Shown one piece after another: positions 12,750 through 24,238 of a stretch of DNA of 64,000 nt (position 1 is its first letter; every line of letters starts with the position of its first letter). Source of the stretch: Bisporella sp. PMI_857 (lineage: Eukaryota; Ascomycota; Leotiomycetes; Helotiales; Helotiaceae); assembly GCA_021307315.1 (NCBI GenBank), contig JAJSPD010000088.1:62001-126000 (forward strand), in the 5' to 3' direction. The position numbers were made by a program, and so were the translations under genes. The notes beneath the pieces are model-generated. The model saw nothing but the letters and a program-made list of their open reading frames with translations, made no database searches and was not told where the DNA came from.

Positions 12750-14560
12750 CGTCAAGATTGTGAGGTGAGACCAGATTTACAATAGAATTTTGTGACTTCA
12801 TCGGTACAGTGTCAACCCCGAAGGGATTTACTTCCATATTGATGGGCTAACTATTGTTCATATTCTTCCTATTCTCATGGTTTGGTAGGAGGGATACCTC
12901 AATTTACAAAAATGGATGGGACTATGGAGGAGCTCAGGACCCTGAGAATCGAGGCCCACTCTGAGCGTAAGCAACTCCCTCACGTGAATAGTCTGATGTT
13001 TCACCCCTCACCCTGCCATTTCTGTCTGATTGGTCACGCGATGCATCTTATTGCTCTTCTCCTATTTTGTTTCATTTTGTATCAGCCAATAGGTTACGGG
13101 CTACAGTTGATCATATGATTTACTTTTTTGGCTTTACGAGATATACGGTTATTACCAGTGCGTTTCCCACGGGTCCGTGGCCCCGCTTTTCTTTCCTTTT
13201 TTTTCAGTCCACGAACTCTCTCCACCTTTTCTTTTCTTTTTCTTTTCAGCCCACGAACTCTTTTCCTACCCTTTCTTTCCTTTTTTCTTACTGCACTCCA
13301 CCCTCTCTCTGGGACTCCCTGCTTCCATCGCCTACAACACGAGCCCCGCGACCTTCTCAGTCTCATGGCCATACGGGTCTTATCTAGCCACTTCAGTTTA
13401 TATTAAATTAATTTGAACATTCTTCCCGGACACCGTAGCCCATAAGATCTATGCTTGAATATACTGAAATCTACGGTTATTCTTGGTATTACGCATTCCC
13501 GTGGCTCTCGCGGATTAGGAGCGAAGTATATTGCCTGAGTCGCGGGCTATGCGTTTCATTCCTTTCCATTTGGGCACACCAACTCAGCCCACTTTTTCTT
13601 TTTCTTTTCAACCAACGAACTCTTAGCCAGAGTTTTCTTTAGGTCGCAGTTTTCTTTAGGTCGCAGTTTACTGGCATGCTTCGTCCACTCTCTACATGTC
13701 GCGTCCCTCCCTTATTACGTTTTTTATCAGCCGATAGGCCCGCCATAGCGCTGTAGGTTGATAAAATCTAACTCTTGACCCCGCTTTTTGTTTCCTTTTT
13801 AATCAGTCCACGAACTCTCTACCCCTCATGTCCATTTCTCCCGTCTCTCACTGGACTAGCGTATCTGAGGCACGGACCCGATCTCTCGGTATTTAGAGGC
13901 CACCTCCCCGCCTCAGTCTCACTTGCAAAATCTCTTGGGTGCTCCTCGATCTCCATATATCCCAGGCTACAGAACTGCCACTCTGGTCGGGATTGACTTC
14001 AATATGCGGTAAGTTTTGAGGACCCAGCTGCCCATGGATTCTATTTTATTTCCAGACCCTATGGGTAGTTACACCATAACCGAATGGGTTACTACCACTT
14101 TCATAACCGGGTAGATTACTAAGATGCATCATAAATTCACTTTCGTAGTTTAAGGTGCACTTACGCTTCTATAAATCTCCCTTTTTCTGCAATCCCCAAC
14201 ATGCTTTGGATGCTAAGTAGGTCCAAAACATCCTTTCTCTTGATTACCTGTCATTTCCTCCGCCTGCTATTCTCACCTTACAATTCTTAACTCTATTATA
14301 CTGCCTTCTATTGAACTGAGGAAACCAAGTTTGGTGTGCATACAGCTTTTATCCTTGTCTCTTTATAGTGATATATAGCCTGTATTTATATTCGCCAAAT
14401 CCACTGAGTCTTCACTGTTCAACCTGCGCTGTAGCATGGCAGGCAGCAGTCCTAGAGGCCTAAAAGGAGGCTTTAGGCTTCCGCAGACTCGCTTCTAAAC
14501 TCTCCTATTTCCGATTCCACCTACGTGATCCCGTCTGACACCTTCCCATTCATTTTATTT
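12750..14560. other. Gene-free, with duplicated pyrimidine-rich blocks
   Basis: No gene recognised. The phrase CCACGAACTCT preceded by a TTTTCTTTTTC tract recurs at about 13207, 13250, 13613 and 13808. A longer unit starting TTTTnTATCAGCC(A/G)ATAGG recurs at about 13075 and 13720, each followed by a CTACAG or CTGTAGGTTGAT segment. These look like diverged copies of one repeat rather than coding sequence; the long frames here are compositional. Confidence 0.5.
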
Positions 14561-15236
14561 CGTGAGGATAGCTGCGTACATGGCAACTGGTTCTAGCCCC
14601 TCTATTGCTATTGTGTGGATAGCAAAGGCACATCATACGATCAATACAGTTACCGCGGTTTTTAATATTAAATTCGCGGGCGATGCTATTTTGCAAGGAA
14701 CGCCTTTTCTGGTGGAAGACAGCCGATCTACCGTCTGGGATGGGATATCATGCAGAACCCTATGCAAGTTTCAGATCTGTATTTTCGATGCCCAGTCCCG
14801 TACCTTTGCGTCACAAATATTACGCCTTCCACGAGAATGGCATCGACTACCATTCTACCGTTGGTAACTCTCCTTGAATCACAATATATTCTCGGCCGGT
14901 CAATCAAATATGGCCATCAGCCACTCTCAACGTCTTGAGAATGTCAACATTGCAAGTTTGGATTGGTCAGATTTCCAATTCGATGAAGAAGCAGTCCAAG
15001 AGTGGGAGGCTCAGAGCAATCCCCGTTCGTTAAGTCAAGCATTTGTACAGTACGTAACGCGCTGTGGGGAACTTGGATATCTTTGAAATTTCATACAGTG
15101 GTGTTAAAGGGATGGATATTCTATGATTCAAGGCTACTCCCAAGCCGGTGATAGCATAACTTAATTCTGGTTTTCGTGCTGATATTCAAGGCTGCTAAAT
15201 TATGCGGAAGGCCACTCCCCTATCATACCGGTATGG
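14561..15236. other. Unrecognised; overlapping short frames only
   Basis: Overlapping plus-strand frames at 14562-14867, 14683-14877 and 14874-15086 contain plausible peptide stretches (for example FHENGIDYHSTVG) but no family I can name and no clean exon structure. They may be remnants of a gene. Confidence 0.25.
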
Positions 15237-15791
15237 CTAGTTGACCATATTGATCAAATTGATCAAATTGACCAAATTGACCAAATTGACCAAATTGACC
15301 ATATTGACCAAATTGACCAAATTGACCAAATTGACCAAATTGACCATATCGACCATATTGACCATATTGACCATATTGACCATATTGACCATATTTTCCG
15401 TATTGTCTATATTTCCTATATTGTCTGTATTGTTCATATTGACCATATTGAGCAAATTGATCAAATTGAGCAAATTGAGCAAATTGACCAAATTGACCAA
15501 ATTAACCAAATTGACCAAATTGACCAAATTGATCAAATTGACCAAATTGACCATATTGAGCAAATTGACCATATTGACCATATTGACCAAATTGACCAAA
15601 TTGACCATATTGACCAAATTGACCAAATTGACCAAATTGACCATATTGACCATATTGACCAAATTGACCATATTGACCAAATTGACCATATTGAGCAAAT
15701 TGATCAAATTGACCAAATTGACCATATTGACCATATTTTCTGTATTGTCTATATTGTCTGTATTGTTCATATCGACCATCTTGACCAAATT
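15237..15791. repeat. 9-bp minisatellite, units TTGACCAAA and TTGACCATA
   Basis: About 555 bp of head-to-tail 9-bp units, with occasional TTGATCAAA or TTGAGCAAA variants. It is divided into super-blocks, of which two end in a TTTTC(C/T)GTATTGTCTATAT block at about 15393 and 15735. Because the period is a multiple of three and units lack in-frame stops, long frames appear on both strands (LTKLTI on plus, NMVNLV on minus). I do not regard either as a gene. Confidence 0.9.
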
Positions 15792-16163
15792 GTGAGGGAT
15801 TGAGTCAAGGTATGTATTTGTTCTAGATACAAGATCGATCTCCAAACTTGTCCATGAAAACTTTTCGTCTGATCTTGAGACTATGCATTCTAGCTTATCC
15901 TGATACTTCCCGAAGGAATGTAATCAACTTTTCCGTGTTTCGCTTTTGCTTAATCTCGTGTCGAAACCGACAATTAAACTTGCAGCCTTAGCTCAGCTCG
16001 GGACTTTATAAAGACAGAGAGTCAGGTCTCATAACTGGGTCCACCGTAAGCGCGAGGATGTGCAGCACATTCAATCCCCTTCCGTTCGTGAGATGAATTC
16101 TGAAGAGAATGCATGGAACTGAATTATCATCGCTCCAGGATGCTTCGTCACACATTATGCGCT

Positions 16164-17207
16164 TTCAAAATTAGCAATAATCCCACATGTCCTACAACCT
16201 TTGGATCTCTCAATATTCTCTCCTTTGAAGGCTGCTTACCGAAAAGAGCTTGGTAACTTAAGTCTCTTGGCCGATTCTACGCCAATTGTGAAACGTAACT
16301 TTTTATTATGCTACCAGAAAGCTCGAGAGCAAAGTCTAATAGTTCAAAATATCAAAGCAGGATGGAAAGCTACCGGATTATGGCCCCTTAATATAGCTAA
16401 GCCTTTAATGAGCCGTTTGCTTCTTGAAAATAGCAATAATGGCGGTCAACTAGCTTTGAATGACTCAATTAGAGAAAAAGGACTAGCATGGAGCGAGAAT
16501 ATATCAGCTGTGAGTGGGAGACCCCTAAAAAAGCAAAAGATCTACGTTTACAGGCCGACTGTAACGACGCAAGGAATCACGGGCTAGAATAGAGGCATAT
16601 GGGAGTGCGTACAATAGGCTGATCGTGATTGCCTTATAGGTCTACCTACGAAGGATACAAAAACATGAGGAACAACTGTAGAGAGTTGGGGCAGGCCTTT
16701 ATATAGGCGACTCCAACTCTCCTCCGTATCGGCTCTGAAACCCCTCATACCCTGATCTTCAGCCTCCTGATCCCGTGCCATGACCTCCGTGTCGCACCTT
16801 GGGCATACCGGTTGTTACACCGACTTAATTACTTGATTAGGCGAGTCCGATCTTCCAACTCGCCGCCAGCTCTTTAGGAAAATCACAAAAGGATTCGATG
16901 AAAAGGACTATGCTCTAGCACAGGCAAATCTTCGAATTAAACAACTAGAAGCTAGAATAGAGCAGTCCGAGCCTAGGAAAAGACGTAAAGTTAGGACTAG
17001 TCCTAATTCGAAGTTTGCGAATATTAGGGCTATAAAAAAAGCTCAAATTGAGGCAGGAGATCGGGAGATTGAAGAGGAAGACTCTAATTCGTCCGTAAAT
17101 TCTACTAGTACAGGCGATTGTATAGAAGTTCAAGGGTCGTAGAGATAATAGGGTTCGAAGTAGGCAGGTAGGATATAAGCGAGGTGGCCGGAATGGGGGG
17201 GCACGGA
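16164..17207 (+). pseudogene. pogo/Fot-like transposase, 5'-truncated relic split by a solo LTR
   Basis: C-terminal part of a DDE transposase of the same family as the intact one at 39063-40664. It starts at the third catalytic aspartate region (HVLQPLD), continues through IKAGWKATGLWPLNIAKPLM to about 16554, and resumes after a 260-bp LTR insertion with RQLFRKITKGFDEKDY and PRKRRKVRTSPNSKF to a stop at 17140. The DNA-binding domains and first two catalytic residues are missing, so it cannot be active. A GC-rich stretch near 17180-17200 resembles the terminal repeat of the intact copy. Confidence 0.8.
16560..16819 (+). mobile_element. Solo LTR, family B (260 bp)
   Basis: Begins TGTAACGACGC and ends GGTTGTTACA, flanked by a perfect 5-bp duplication CCGAC (16555-16559 and 16820-16824). 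No gag, pol or second LTR is adjacent. It contains a TTTATATAGG promoter-like box. It sits inside the pogo relic. Other copies are at 45062-45321, 33757-34017 and a fragment at 59484-59566; this copy and the 45062 copy differ at only a few positions. Confidence 0.85.
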
Positions 17208-17565
17208 CTTAAACCGGGGAAAAAGTTCGATGGGGAAAAAGTCGTGTCGCCTAAATTGGACACCCGTCTCGTACGAATTTCTTAATTTCGTGTAAGCTCT
17301 TTGATCCACTTAAGAAGTACTTTTTTCTCTGCGTACGAAAGCTCCTGTTGTTGCTAGCGTGCTTGAGACCGCGACCATCCTCCATTAGCGTGACGCGTCA
17401 CAGAACTTTTTGGAAGCCGTAAGGCAATTTCTGCTTGCCTTGCAGATTTATATTTGAATATCACGATTTCTAGTAAATAAGCTCGTTCGACGCGTCATAG
17501 TTGAGTTGTATGGGTAATTAGTGTAATAAATTGCCGTGTTACGCCACGACTTACGTCATTGGGTG
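17208..17565. other. No gene recognised
   Basis: Short spacer between the pogo relic and the next repeat, without a supportable frame. Confidence 0.4.
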
Positions 17566-17735
17566 TTGACAATCATATAATAACTGATCTGGGAACAAGA
17601 ACTTAGGCCTCACCGCATTCTAATATGGGAATACACCAAAACAGCTTGTACCTCATTCCCACATCCTCGATAAGGAGGTTTCCCATATACCCGCTATGAA
17701 ATCGACCGTTCTCGACTTTCATTCTCATATCTGGC
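17566..17735 (-). repeat. Fragment of the 55-kb ATGGGAA-type repeat
   Basis: Matches, in inverted orientation and with moderate divergence, the sequence at about 55029-55198: shared GACAATCATATAATAACT, CTTAGGCC and ACCAAAA(C/A)AGCTTGTA phrases. Probably part of the same non-autonomous DNA transposon. Its left part is absent here. Confidence 0.65.
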
Positions 17736-17966
17736 TGTTGGTATAAAGTCATGTGAACGTTCCATGACGCACAGGCCGCCACCTGAATGTATTTAAGTTC
17801 TCGCTCGAAGGACGTAACTTAGAAGAATCAAAAAGAAGTCAACCACCTACAACGAGCATATATAGCACTGCGCTGAGATCGCGGTGCTACGTGCCCCGTG
17901 GGTAACCGACTTAAGCTATTGCAAGTCATCAATACGAAGAAGGTATCGCAGAGAGTGATACCAACA
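17736..17966 (+). mobile_element. Solo LTR, family D (231 bp)
   Basis: Begins TGTTGGTATAAAG and ends GTGATACCAACA, with near-matching 5-bp flanks CTGGC and CTAGC. The inverted copy at 62885-63114 has a perfect duplication. It contains a CATATATAGC promoter-like box. No internal retrotransposon region is next to it. Confidence 0.8.
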
Positions 17967-18410
17967 CTAGCATATAAAGAGTTTCCATATAACCAGGTCT
18001 AACTATACGACCTAGATCTTAGAACTATTTTGTTGTGGTTAGTGTTTCATAATAACCGTATCACAATAGGCAGAACGATCACGGATTTCTTCTCGAGCTA
18101 TGTATTTATTTTCTCCCGCGTATGCAACAACATAATTTACGAGCTTGCGGTATACCGAAGCCTCCGGTACTCCTGAAATACACCAAAAATCCAATCCATC
18201 TCTTGTTAACCTAGACACAGCGGTCATATATTTTGTCTCCCAACTCAAGCTTTCTTATGCTGCCCACTCAATTGTTAAAAGAACAAGCTCTTCGATACTT
18301 TTTTGAGACAGTCAAAGCCACACGTTCCAATAACGCAAACTAGGTGATTTACAAGCTCCGCTCGAAATTCCAATACGACCTAGGCAGTCCCATGACCGAG
18401 AGAGATGATT
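17967..18410. other. No gene recognised
   Basis: A 69-codon minus frame at 18039-18248 has no recognisable features. The sequence near 18300-18410 may be the degraded 3' end of the LINE described next. Confidence 0.35.
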
Positions 18411-20260
18411 CCTTATCTGCTCGCACCACAACTGATATAACCTACCGCAGTCTGTCCCATCTCTGAGGTAGGAGCGTTAGCCAGCCTCCATTTCAGGTGT
18501 TTTTGAGGACGCCCAAGAGTGTGGAAGTACAGGGGGGTTTTGTAATGCTCCGCGACGAGCAAGAGCGTCGGCGAGTTCATTGCCCGGCACTTGAAAGTGC
18601 CCCGGGACCCAGCGGACCCGGATTGTTCCATTGTGAGGGCGAGATGCCCACTCCGCCTGTAAACTGTAGGCTTTCCGGAAGGTTTCGGCTGACGAGCCGA
18701 GAAAAGGGGTAAAAAGCCGTAAAGCAACTTCTTGGTTGTCGAGGCAAATCCAGATGTTTGAAGCGCGGTTAGCAGTTCTTCGAAACATAAGGTCTGTGAT
18801 TCCGGCTACTTCAGCTCGGGCTTCAACATCAAAAACTTCGACACGGTCTCCGTAGGCAAATGAAGCTTCGGTGATTTTGTGTCTATTCTGAAAAGCGACA
18901 TATCCTCCGCCTGCGTTACCTGTTTCGAGTTTAGAGCCATCTGAGTAGATTATTATGTCGTTGTACGGAATCGATTCTATAAAGTTTTGGAAAAGAGACG
19001 CAGCTTCCCGTCGGGTAAGATACGGTTTCTCCAGAGTGCACGCCCCGATTCGGAGCCTAGCAGCTGTTCTGCTTCCTGGGGTGTGCCAAGGAGGAAGCTG
19101 TATCGGGTTCAGTTGTTCTGTTAGCGGGAGAGCTAGCCAACGTCGAGCATGTCGTGACGTGTGCCGGGTAGCGTGTCGAGCTGTTCGGCATGCTTTCGCA
19201 CGTGCTTTAAGGGGGTGTCGGGGGTCGAGGCGGCAAAGACGAGCTGAGTCCCTAAGTGCTAAAAAGCCTAGCAGGTGTTCTGGGAGAGGCATTCCGGCTT
19301 CTCTGTGTAAAATCGGGAGAGGAGTAGTTCGGTACACTGGTAGTATTGCTCTAGCACTTGAAACTAGTGCTTTTTGGAGAGCTTTTAGGATCCCTTGTTG
19401 GCTGTTGCTAATAGGCATGGATTCAAGGTATCGAGTAGCTCCTGGCCACCAAGTTTGCGCTTCGTAAAATGCTATAGGTATCACGTATGTAGTTGCTGCA
19501 CGCCGGAGCAACGCTGGAGAGACTCCTCGGGCGGTGTTTCCAAGTCGAGCAAGAGCCTGGCTGACGTTAAGAGCTTTTGAAGCCTGGTTATAGGCGTGAG
19601 CTTTAAAAATGAAGTTTGCGGTCGAAAATAACTCCTAGCCATCGAATCTGCGAGTTTGGGGATGTTCTTTAACTGTTGTTGTGCTTGTAACTACCGGGGG
19701 AGAAATTGATTGGTCACGTTTTCGGGAGAAGTGAATAAGCTCTATTTTTTGGGGTCGAACGTAATTCCTTCTTCTTTTCCCCATTCGAGAGTTTGCGCGA
19801 GTCGAACCGAGAGCTTTTCGGCGTTTTCGGTTAGTGAATACGAGATTTCGAGCTTTGCAGCGTCGTCCGCGTATCCAAAGTTTTTCCGGGGGTTGTCGAG
19901 AGAAAACAACGGAGCAACATATAGCATGATCAGAAGTGGAGATACTGGAGAGCCTTGAGGAAGCCCGCAGTCGATTTGGTTTCAAGGCCTATTTCTCCGT
20001 CTAAACGGATGTAAACTCGCCGGCCGGTTGCAAAAGAAATAATCCACCGAACGAGCAAGTCTGGCCAGCCTTGCTCTCGGAGCCTGCGAGCTAGCCGGCC
20101 AGGGAGAACTGCGTCGAAAGCTCCCTTTATATCAAGCGTTAGCATTGAAGCGACTTTGCCTTGTAGCAGCACTGTTTCAACATCGTTCTTGATTGATTCT
20201 AAGCTACAGGATCGCGAGGTTGTAGGTCCTGAAAGGACACACAACTCACATGATCCGGTG
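18411..20260 (-). pseudogene. Tad-like LINE reverse transcriptase/RNase H, truncated and frame-broken
   Basis: Minus-strand LINE ORF2 relic. Going 5' to 3': VASMLTLDIKGAFDAVL (RT), then in another frame GLPQGSPVSPLL, FGYADDAAKLE (catalytic YADD), FDPKK/IELIHFS, then a long frame 19511-18477. The last contains the thumb region, RNase H (YSDGSKLETGNAGGGY, then VRWVPGHFQVPGNELADALAR) and an ending with stop codons. At least three frame breaks and a missing 5' half (no endonuclease, no ORF1) show it is dead. 5' truncation is usual for LINE insertions. It differs in sequence from the LINE at 22-24 kb, so it is a separate family. Confidence 0.85.
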
Positions 20261-20461
20261 TTCACGTGATTCTAATTACATGCGTTCAGACACTTATCGG
20301 TCTATATGCGCCTTTAATATCCTCATATGAAAGCTTTCATTAGCTGCAGTCTATCAAACATGATATTTTGTAAGAATTACTGACTGACATGTGGATTTTA
20401 CCGTCTTAAATATTTATAACGACAGGCATGTAAACCCACGAAAAATAATAGTATGTTTCCC

Positions 20462-21225
20462 TTAAGCCAGCTCCTTTTTCATACGCCAGAGTGACAGACT
20501 ATACCAAAGTAGTGGAACCGTAAATATTCCTAGATAGCTTGTGGTGATAATGATCGTGCTTTTTGCAGTGGCAGAGACCTCCCAATGATGAACAGTGCCT
20601 ACGCTTATAAGAGCATTCCCTAGCCCAGTTGCTGAGTTGATAAATCCCGGTCTATGCTGTTAGTCAACGCATTTCATAAAAAAATGAAAGATACCTACAG
20701 AAGTATTCTTTCAACAAGCCATATCCAATTCTTTTTCCATCTCCGACTGAGGTAGAGTAAAGCGCACGACGATGCGCCACAAAAGAGAATCCCGAATACA
20801 AACATAGGCATATTCTCAACTTTTGAGATCAAAGCCTCCTCAGCGGGGTTAGGTTTAAAAGTGGTAAACGTTCCTGAGAAAAGGACGAACCCAAATAGAA
20901 GAAGCCAGAGACTGCAAGTGGCAAAAAGCTTGAACTTGAAAGGAATGCTATCATATTCAAACAACATATCTTTGTAAATTTCAGAGCATTTAGGCCGGAT
21001 AAGGGAGCTTTTTCGCTTTGCTTTGTATTTTCAACGTTCTGATATGATGGAGCCAGGTTAGTTTCCAAGCGAAGTGTTGAGCCACTAAACTCTTTGCCAC
21101 CTGTATCGACCTGTTGAATAGCGGCAGAAGAGTAAAAACCTTCCTCGTTACCAGCATTTTGCGCGGAGTAACGTAGGCCGAGATCCTCTTCGATAGAGGC
21201 AAGTCTCTGGGGGAGGATGGCATTT
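20462..21225 (-). pseudogene. Four-helix membrane protein, frame-disrupted
   Basis: Unnamed fungal membrane protein. The C-terminal half reads well: IYKDMLFEYDSIPFKFKLFA, two hydrophobic segments, then a 47-nt intron 20652-20698 (GTAGGT donor, TGACTAAC branch, CATAG acceptor). The join gives VERILLPGFINSATGLG, two more hydrophobic segments and a stop at 20462. The upstream soluble part (LASIEEDLGLRYSAQ and following, 21222-21013) is in a different frame; the change falls at an A run at 21009-21013, as if one A were lost. No in-frame ATG was found for the upstream part. Either a recently broken gene or a single-base error; function unknown. Confidence 0.55.
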
Positions 21226-22027
21226 TACAAGGTGAGCGGATAGTCAGCGGCAGATAGTGTTGGGGTGCAAGCGTATGTTAAGTAAGGAGTATCCACGAAG
21301 GGTCCTAAGTATAAAGTTCTATTTTTAAAAAGGAAATATCGTCAAATGCTGATTCACACCTAAACAGAATGACTCATAGTCCACTATTGTTCTATTGTTA
21401 CCGCATTCTTTGATGACAACTACTAGTTCCTGAAGTTCCTCAATTCTTACCCACTTGACGAAAGAGAATTTGACCTGGACACTTGCCGACCGTGGCAGCT
21501 GTAGCAGAGAGCACTTCTCAACCTCAGGACTTTTTATGTTGAATTCCACCTGGATCAAAGACGGGTACGATTGCAACGGCGCACATTTTAGCGCCAACAC
21601 ACCAAAAATCATCGCATGCCGCTTTTATTTCGCTGGCGCGGAACTTGGTGAAAATTTTAGGTTGCGATTTCGTGCAACTTTACAACACAACACTTATACA
21701 TATGTACACACACACACACAATTTATTAACGCCCGGTGGCTAAGCCAAAAGGGCAACTATTGCTAATTTACAAGTACATTTCTTAAAATAGATCAATAAC
21801 TCCTTAAGCCCACACAAACTTAGTTTCCCGCTTATGTCTCTTCTCAATTGTCTTATCTCAACGGATTCTCGTAGGTTAGTATTGTTAGTAGGCCAGCTTG
21901 AAGGCTATTCTCCAAGTGTTTAGCGTCCTATCCTCGGCGGCTAAAGCGGTGCCTGCTGTTTATGGCACGAGGTGATTGATGTCGGTCGGTGTCGGTAGTG
22001 GTGAGTTTACGGTGTCCTTTTTTGTGA
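21226..22027. other. No gene; CA microsatellite and LINE 3' region
   Basis: Minus frame 21325-21612 and plus frame 21455-21766 overlap without recognisable content. A short CA repeat lies at about 21703-21720. The last few hundred bases before 22028 are probably the 3' untranslated part of the LINE. Confidence 0.4.
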
Positions 22028-23926
22028 CTAGTCTGCATCCAGACGACCTGTAGCTATTGCGAATCGTATCGTGGCACGGACGGCTTTCATATCCGGGGTC
22101 CAGTTCTTGTCATCCGATGGCGATTTTCCTCCCAAATAAAATGAAATGTTGCTTCGATGGGTTTCCGTGCATTGGAGCATCTCCGTTCGGTAGGTAGACC
22201 ATTTTCTACACCGGAAAAGGAAGTGGTCTACTGTCTCTCTCGCTTGTCCGCATGCGCACTGGTCTGACGCTGTTGCTTCTATGCGGAAAAGGTAAGCATT
22301 TAGTCTTGCCATACCTGTCCTAAGCTGGGCGAGTACGCTTGCTTCTTTCCACGTTAAACGGTCGTATAACCGTCGCGTGTGTTTGCCTGGTAGCGCTGTA
22401 TCAACCTTTTTAGAGTGTTTCCCAACCTTTTCCGGCAGGCTTTTCGTGCTGTTCAGTTTTGATCGTGCGATGTTAAGGGTTGTGGATTGCATCTTGGGGA
22501 GTTGTGCTTGCGCACCCGCACCCTGGCTGGTGGCCGCCTTTGCTCTCTCTTTAGCTAACTTCAGGAGCTCGTTTTCCTCACTCGATGGAAGCCATACAAC
22601 TGTCATCTCGTTTCCGTCCCTCTTCAACGCTCTAATAGCTTCATAAGTGAGATGGACTTGTTGTTGTCCAGATTGTTGTCGAGGATGTCTGAGTGTAAGT
22701 ACTGCCGCTTTGTTTCTTGTTAGTAGCACGATGCTGCGGTACCTGAGCTTTGGCAGCAGGCGTATAGCGTTTGCTATAGCACTCAACTCTCCCGAGTAAG
22801 GATTCTGCTCTGTCCTCATGCCGAGTGTAGAAGTAAAGGTCTCAATTCTCATATCACTTTGCACCGACGTTCGGAATTTGATAGCTCCGCCGATCCCCAC
22901 TACACCGTTCCGCGCTGAACTGCTCACCGCAATACAGACGGCCGAGCCTGCCTCTGCTCGTATGGTGGCTGCTTCGTCGATGATTGTTTGGGTTCGTTTC
23001 TCCCAAGGTGGTAATGAGAACGGGTTGATAGTCTCGAGCGTTTCCATGGGAACTTCCTTGAGTATGTCCGCTACCTGGTACAAAGGTGAGCGATGGCTTC
23101 TTCTGAACTTCCGTATTCGCGCTGTGCAGTTGCGCAGTGGATTTGTCTGGGGTAACGTATGAATGTCTGTCCACATTTTAACCGCCCGTTTCCAGAATCT
23201 GTCCTGTGCAGTAGCAATATGAGCCTCCGCTTCCGCTACACTTGTTGCCACTGTCAGGAACGTTCCTACGATCGCTTGTGCCCCCATTCTCTGGACCCTG
23301 TTGATAGCGCTCGCCGCTTTGTATTTGGATTCGTGCATCCAGACATTGGAGTTCTTTGTACTTGAGTTTGGCGTCCATAATTACCCCGAGGACCTTGACA
23401 TGCTCTTTGGGTTGAACCTTTTCACCTTTGATATTGAATGGTTCCGAATCGGTCTTGTGTACTTGGCGAGTAAAGTGAATAATTGCTGTCTTCTCCGCCT
23501 CGAATGTCGCCCCGCTCCTTTTCTCCCACGCTAAGGCTTCGCTGATAATTGCTTCTATGCCTTCACGGTTACTCTGTGCTGTTGGTCCCGTGACCCAAGC
23601 CGTGAAGTCGTCAACGAAGGCTATCGCTCCTCCGTGACAATCAATCCGGCGTTGTACCAGGTCTGCGTTGAAAAAGAGGAACAAGATTGGTGATAAGGGG
23701 GAACCTTGAGGTAAGCCCGCCTGCGGTAGACTACGAGTTTCAGATAGCTGTCCATTGACTTGGATTGATGCCGTGCGTCTTGAGCAGAAGGCCGCTATCC
23801 ATCGAAGCAGCCCCTCTGGTATACCCCGTGCTTTCATTCGCTGGAGGAGCCTCTCCGTGAAGACTCCATTGTATGCTCCTTTGACGTCGAAGCTGACAAG
23901 GCTAAGAATTCGTCGCCCTACATATG
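22028..23926 (-). pseudogene. Tad-like LINE, 5'-truncated RT plus RNase H
   Basis: Minus-strand LINE ORF2. The RT palm is present: SFDVKGAYNGVF, AGLPQGSPLSPILF, AFVDDFTAWV (VDD variant of the catalytic motif). A frame change near 23370 leads into 23338-22028, which carries the thumb region, an RNase H-like segment and a C-terminal zinc-knuckle-like C-x-C..H..C pattern (CACGQARETVDHFLFRC). Everything 5' of the RT palm is missing. The break coincides with the TA at which a MITE sits, so the MITE either hit the old junction or obscures it. Inactive. Confidence 0.85.
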
Positions 23927-23928
23927 TA

Positions 23929-24236
23929 CAGTAGTGTTCGAAATCGGCTTCAGTCCCCACTCAGTGATTTTGATATTTGCATCACAGTTCTGAACAAACT
24001 AGCACCAATTTTGGCTAGCCAAGCATGATGACCTGCATTAGTTCACCTCTGTCATCCATTTCGTGCTCTCTGACGCCGACGTTTGCCACTGTATGTGCAA
24101 GCCCTCAGAGCAGGGAAGAAAATTAATGCAGGTCATCATGTTTGGCTAGCCAAAATTGGTGCTAGTTTGTGGCAGAACTCTAGTGCAAATATTAAAATCA
24201 TTGAGTGGGGACTGAAGCCGAGTTCGAACACTACTC
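23929..24236. mobile_element. MITE with long terminal inverted repeats (copy 1, 308 bp)
   Basis: Starts CAGTAGTGTTCGAA and ends TTCGAACACTACTC, flanked by TA on both sides, so Tc1/mariner-type. The inverted repeats extend over about 100 bp (CGGCTTCAGTCCCCACTCA, GCTAGCCAA, GATGACCTGCATTA on each side). No coding capacity. Copy 2 is at 54629-54939. Confidence 0.85.
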
Positions 24237-24238
24237 TA

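Noticed and set aside
13067..13416. Hydrophobic Phe/Ser-rich frames at 13-13.4 kb
   Set aside because: They result from pyrimidine-rich repeats; overlapping frames look equally good.
15237..15791. CRISPR-like repeat array
   Set aside because: Units are contiguous 9-mers without spacers, and the genome is eukaryotic.
15237..15845. Long reading frames (184 and 202 codons) through the 9-bp array
   Set aside because: Frames on both strands arise from the 9-bp period; composition is only Leu/Thr/Lys/Ile or Asn/Met/Val/Leu and there is no coding context.
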